Part shown: positions 6,204-8,058 of the stretch, piece after piece
Layout: each line of letters opens with the position of its first letter
How positions within the stretch are numbered: the first letter of the stretch is position 1
Assembly: GCA_021828935.1 (NCBI GenBank)
Contig: JAJZCU010000079.1
Coordinates: 1-8,058 of the forward strand
Source: Planctomycetota bacterium
Lineage (GTDB): Bacteria; Planctomycetota; Phycisphaerae; WQYP01
DNA length: 8,058 nucleotides
Reading direction: 5' to 3'
Program-made: the position numbers and the translations under genes
Notes under the pieces: model-generated
What the model was told of the DNA's origin: nothing
What the model saw: only the letters and a program-made list of their open reading frames with translations
Databases searched by the model: none

Positions 6204-7856
6204 CTATGGGCCGGCCCCGGCCAGCGCGTTTTTCACAATTCCCTGCGCCTCGGCAACAATTTGCTCAAGATGCCCCTGATCACGGAAACTTTCCGCATAA
6301 ATCTTATAAATATTCTCCGTGCCGGAGGGCCGGGCGGCAAACCAGCCATTCTCGGTGGAAACCTTCAAACCGCCGATGGCCGCCCCATTGCCGGGGGCGC
6401 GGGTAAGCCGCGCGGTGATTGGCTCGCCGGCCAACGTTGATTCTTTCACATTCTCCGGCGAAAGTTTGGCCAGCGCGGCCTTCTGTTCGGGCGACGCCGG
6501 CGCGTCGATTCGCGTGTAATGCGGCGTTCCAAATTCACGCGTTAATGCGCTGAAATGTTCACCCGGGTCGCGGCCGGTGCGGGCGGTAATTTCCGCCGCC
6601 AGCAGGTCCATGATCAGCCCATCTTTGTCGGTGGTCCACACGGCGCCGTTTCGCCGCAGAAAGCTGGCGCCGGCGCTTTCTTCGCCGCCAAAACAAACCG
6701 AGCCGTCAAACAGGCCCGGGGCAAACCACTTAAAGCCCACCGGCACTTCATACAGCCGGCGTTTGTACTTGCCCGCCACCCGGTCGATCATGCCGCTGCT
6801 GACCAGCGTTTTGCCCACCGCCGCCCCAGCAGGCCAGTGCGGCCTGTTCGTTAGTAGAAATCCGATGGCCACCGCCAGATACGCATTGGGATTCAGCAAC
6901 CCCGCGGCGGGGGTAACAATGCCGTGGCGATCTGAATCGGGATCATTGGCGAAAGCCACGCGGAATTTATTGGCAATATTCACCAAGGCCGCCATGGCGT
7001 ATGGGCTGGAACAATCCATGCGGATTTTCCCGTCGTGGTCCACTGGCATGAACGCGAAAGCGGGGTCGAGCTTCGCGTTCACAATTTTTATGTCCAGATG
7101 ATAAATTGAATTTATCGGCGCCCAATACGGCAGCGCTGCGCCCCCCATGGGGTCCACGGCAAGCTGCAGCCCCCCGCCGCGGATGGCGTCCATGTCCACG
7201 ACGTTTTTTAAGTCCTGAACATAAGGCACAATGTAATCCTGCGCGTGCGTGGTTCCCGCCGCCAACGCCGCGGAATACGCCATGCGCTTTACGCCGACAT
7301 TGTTTCCACGCAACAATTCATTTGCACGGTTCTGCACCGCGCTGGTTACGTCCGTGTCGGCCGGTCCGCCGTCGGTGGGATTGTATTTAAAGCCGCCGTC
7401 TTCGGGCGGGTTGTGCGAAGGCGTGATGACTATGCCATCAGCGAGACTATTCTGGCGCCCCTGATTCCAAACAAGAATTGCGTGGGAAATCACGGGCGTG
7501 GGCGTCACGCCGTCATTGGCCTGAATGAATGTCTCCACGCCATTGGCGGCCAGCACTTCCAGCGCCGTACGCTGGGCCGGCGCGGAAAGGGCGTGCGTGT
7601 CCTTGCCCATGAAAAGCGGTCCGGTAACGTTCCGTCCGCGGCGAAAATCGCAGATGGCCTGGGTGATGGCCAGAATGTGCGATTCCGTGAACGATCCGTT
7701 CAGCGATGTGCCGCGGTGACCACTGGTGCCAAACGCCACCCGCTGGCCGGGGTCATCGGGGTCCGCGTGCCGTTGATAATATTCGCGTTCCAGCCGGGAT
7801 AGATCGACCAAAAGTTCTTGCGGCGCGGGCTTGCCTGCCAGTGGTGAGATAGCCAT
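6204..7856 (-). CDS. pgm: Alpha-D-glucose phosphate-specific phosphoglucomutase
   Basis: Pgm interconverts glucose-1-phosphate and glucose-6-phosphate (EC 5.4.2.2) in the cytoplasm, linking glycolysis to glycogen, sugar-nucleotide and envelope polysaccharide synthesis. The 550-residue product matches E. coli Pgm (546 residues) along its length, including [10 protein letters not shown] (40-49), MGKDTHALS, the active-site [11 protein letters not shown] with catalytic Ser147, the metal-binding NDPDSDRHG (D305, D307, D309), the sugar-binding GGEESAG (390-396) and the phosphate-binding RPSGTEN near 509-515. All key residues are present, so the enzyme should be active. Start: ATG 7854-7856 with GGAG 6 nt upstream gives [11 protein letters not shown], matching the E. 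coli N-terminus; an upstream in-frame TTG (7866-7868) would overlap that ribosome site. Stop is TAG. pgm is the first gene of the possible operon with the fusion gene. Confidence 0.97.
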   Translation of the reverse strand: MAISPLAGKPAPQELLVDLSRLEREYYQRHADPDDPGQRVAFGTSGHRGTSLNGSFTESHILAITQAICDFRRGRNVTGPLFMGKDTHALSAPAQRTALEVLAANGVETFIQANDGVTPTPVISHAILVWNQGRQNSLADGIVITPSHNPPEDGGFKYNPTDGGPADTDVTSAVQNRANELLRGNNVGVKRMAYSAALAAGTTHAQDYIVPYVQDLKNVVDMDAIRGGGLQLAVDPMGGAALPYWAPINSIYHLDIKIVNAKLDPAFAFMPVDHDGKIRMDCSSPYAMAALVNIANKFRVAFANDPDSDRHGIVTPAAGLLNPNAYLAVAIGFLLTNRPHWPAGAAVGKTLVSSGMIDRVAGKYKRRLYEVPVGFKWFAPGLFDGSVCFGGEESAGASFLRRNGAVWTTDKDGLIMDLLAAEITARTGRDPGEHFSALTREFGTPHYTRIDAPASPEQKAALAKLSPENVKESTLAGEPITARLTRAPGNGAAIGGLKVSTENGWFAARPSGTENIYKIYAESFRDQGHLEQIVAEAQGIVKNALAGAGP

Positions 7857-7862
7857 GGGTTG

Positions 7863-7866
7863 CTCC
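7863..7866 (-). promoter_or_regulatory. Ribosome binding site of pgm
   Basis: GGAG on the minus strand, 6 nt before ATG 7854-7856. It decides for this start over the TTG whose first base is within the site. Confidence 0.75.
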
Positions 7867-7882
7867 AAATTTCCTGCGCAAG

Positions 7883-7910
7883 GCGCCCGGTCGCCGGGCG
7901 CGACGCCCGG
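7883..7910 (-). promoter_or_regulatory. Two mutually exclusive GC-rich hairpins in the pgm leader
   Basis: GCGCCCGG (7883-7890), loop TCG, CCGGGCGC (7894-7901) forms a perfect 8-bp stem. The same inner arm CCGGGCG (7894-7900) can instead pair with CGCCCGG (7904-7910) across a CGA loop (7 bp). The pair lies about 27-54 nt upstream of the pgm ATG. It could be a regulatory switch in the leader RNA or simply a protein/structure site; no T-run follows, so it is not a classical terminator. Confidence 0.45.
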
Positions 7911-7927
7911 GGCGTTGCGACCGAGGC

Positions 7928-7933
7928 ATTTTA
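7928..7933 (-). promoter_or_regulatory. Possible -10 box for pgm
   Basis: TAAAAT on the minus strand (5 of 6 to TATAAT), about 72 nt upstream of the pgm start. The matching -35 position (TTCGCG, 18-nt spacer) is poor. If used, the transcript would contain the GC-rich hairpins. Confidence 0.3.
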
Positions 7934-8039
7934 TGGCGGCAGGCAGCCTGACGCGAACGCATGCGAATCACGCCGGCCCCGCCAATGCGTGAAAATCGGA
8001 CCATGTCCACCAGACCATGCACGCTGGCCCAATCCACTT
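7934..8039. other. Upstream flank of pgm with no recognised gene
   Basis: About 106 nt between the possible -10 box and the 19-nt repeat. A minus-strand frame is open here and runs into the pgm start in another frame, but it shows no recognisable protein features. I see nothing else that can be named. Confidence 0.4.
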
Positions 8040-8058
8040 CGCGAAACGAGTTATCTCG
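8040..8058. repeat. 19-nt repeat, right copy (cut by window edge)
   Basis: The last 19 bases are identical to 4674-4692. The flanking sequence on the inner side differs, so this is the left end of the shared stretch. How far the match continues to the right cannot be seen. Confidence 0.6.

Noticed and set aside
7753..8037. Minus-strand open frame of 94 codons overlapping the pgm start
   Set aside because: It runs over 100 nt into pgm in another frame and has an Arg/Ala-rich, non-protein-like composition.

Overview
The window is GC-rich and all three genes I can support lie on the minus strand. From right to left they are a housekeeping phosphoglucomutase gene (pgm), a gene for a two-domain protein joining an archaeal-adenylate-kinase-like half to a nucleoside-deoxyribosyltransferase-like half, and the first 1,545 codons or so of a very large surface protein that runs off the left edge. 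A LEPR-XLL motif near the start of the large protein, with the GC content and the mix of beta-solenoid, Fn3 and RHS/YD modules, suggests a Planctomycetota or related (PVC-type) bacterium. This is only a suggestion, because LEPR-XLL proteins also occur in some proteobacteria. No tRNA, rRNA, CRISPR array or transposase gene was seen.

Layout: 1-4635 is the giant LEPR/beta-solenoid/Fn3/RHS gene, whose minus-strand frame is open without interruption from 4824 to position 1. 4636-5006 is its upstream region, with a very good sigma70-type promoter (4799-4828), an A-tract upstream, and a copy of a 19-nt repeat (4674-4692). 5007-6113 is the kinase-like/NDT-like fusion gene. 6114-6203 is a 90-nt gap. 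6204-7856 is pgm. 7857-8058 is the pgm leader, with alternative GC-rich hairpins, a weak -10-like site and the second copy of the 19-nt repeat at the window edge.

pgm and the fusion gene may be co-transcribed (same strand, 90-nt gap, no obvious terminator between them). The giant gene appears to have its own promoter. Phosphoglucomutase connects glycolysis with glucose-1-phosphate for polysaccharide and sugar-nucleotide synthesis. The fusion protein looks like a nucleotide-handling or nucleotide-sensing protein of unknown substrate. The giant protein is probably exported, and its RHS part may carry a variable, possibly toxic, C-terminus outside the window. I see no direct functional link between the giant protein and the other two genes.
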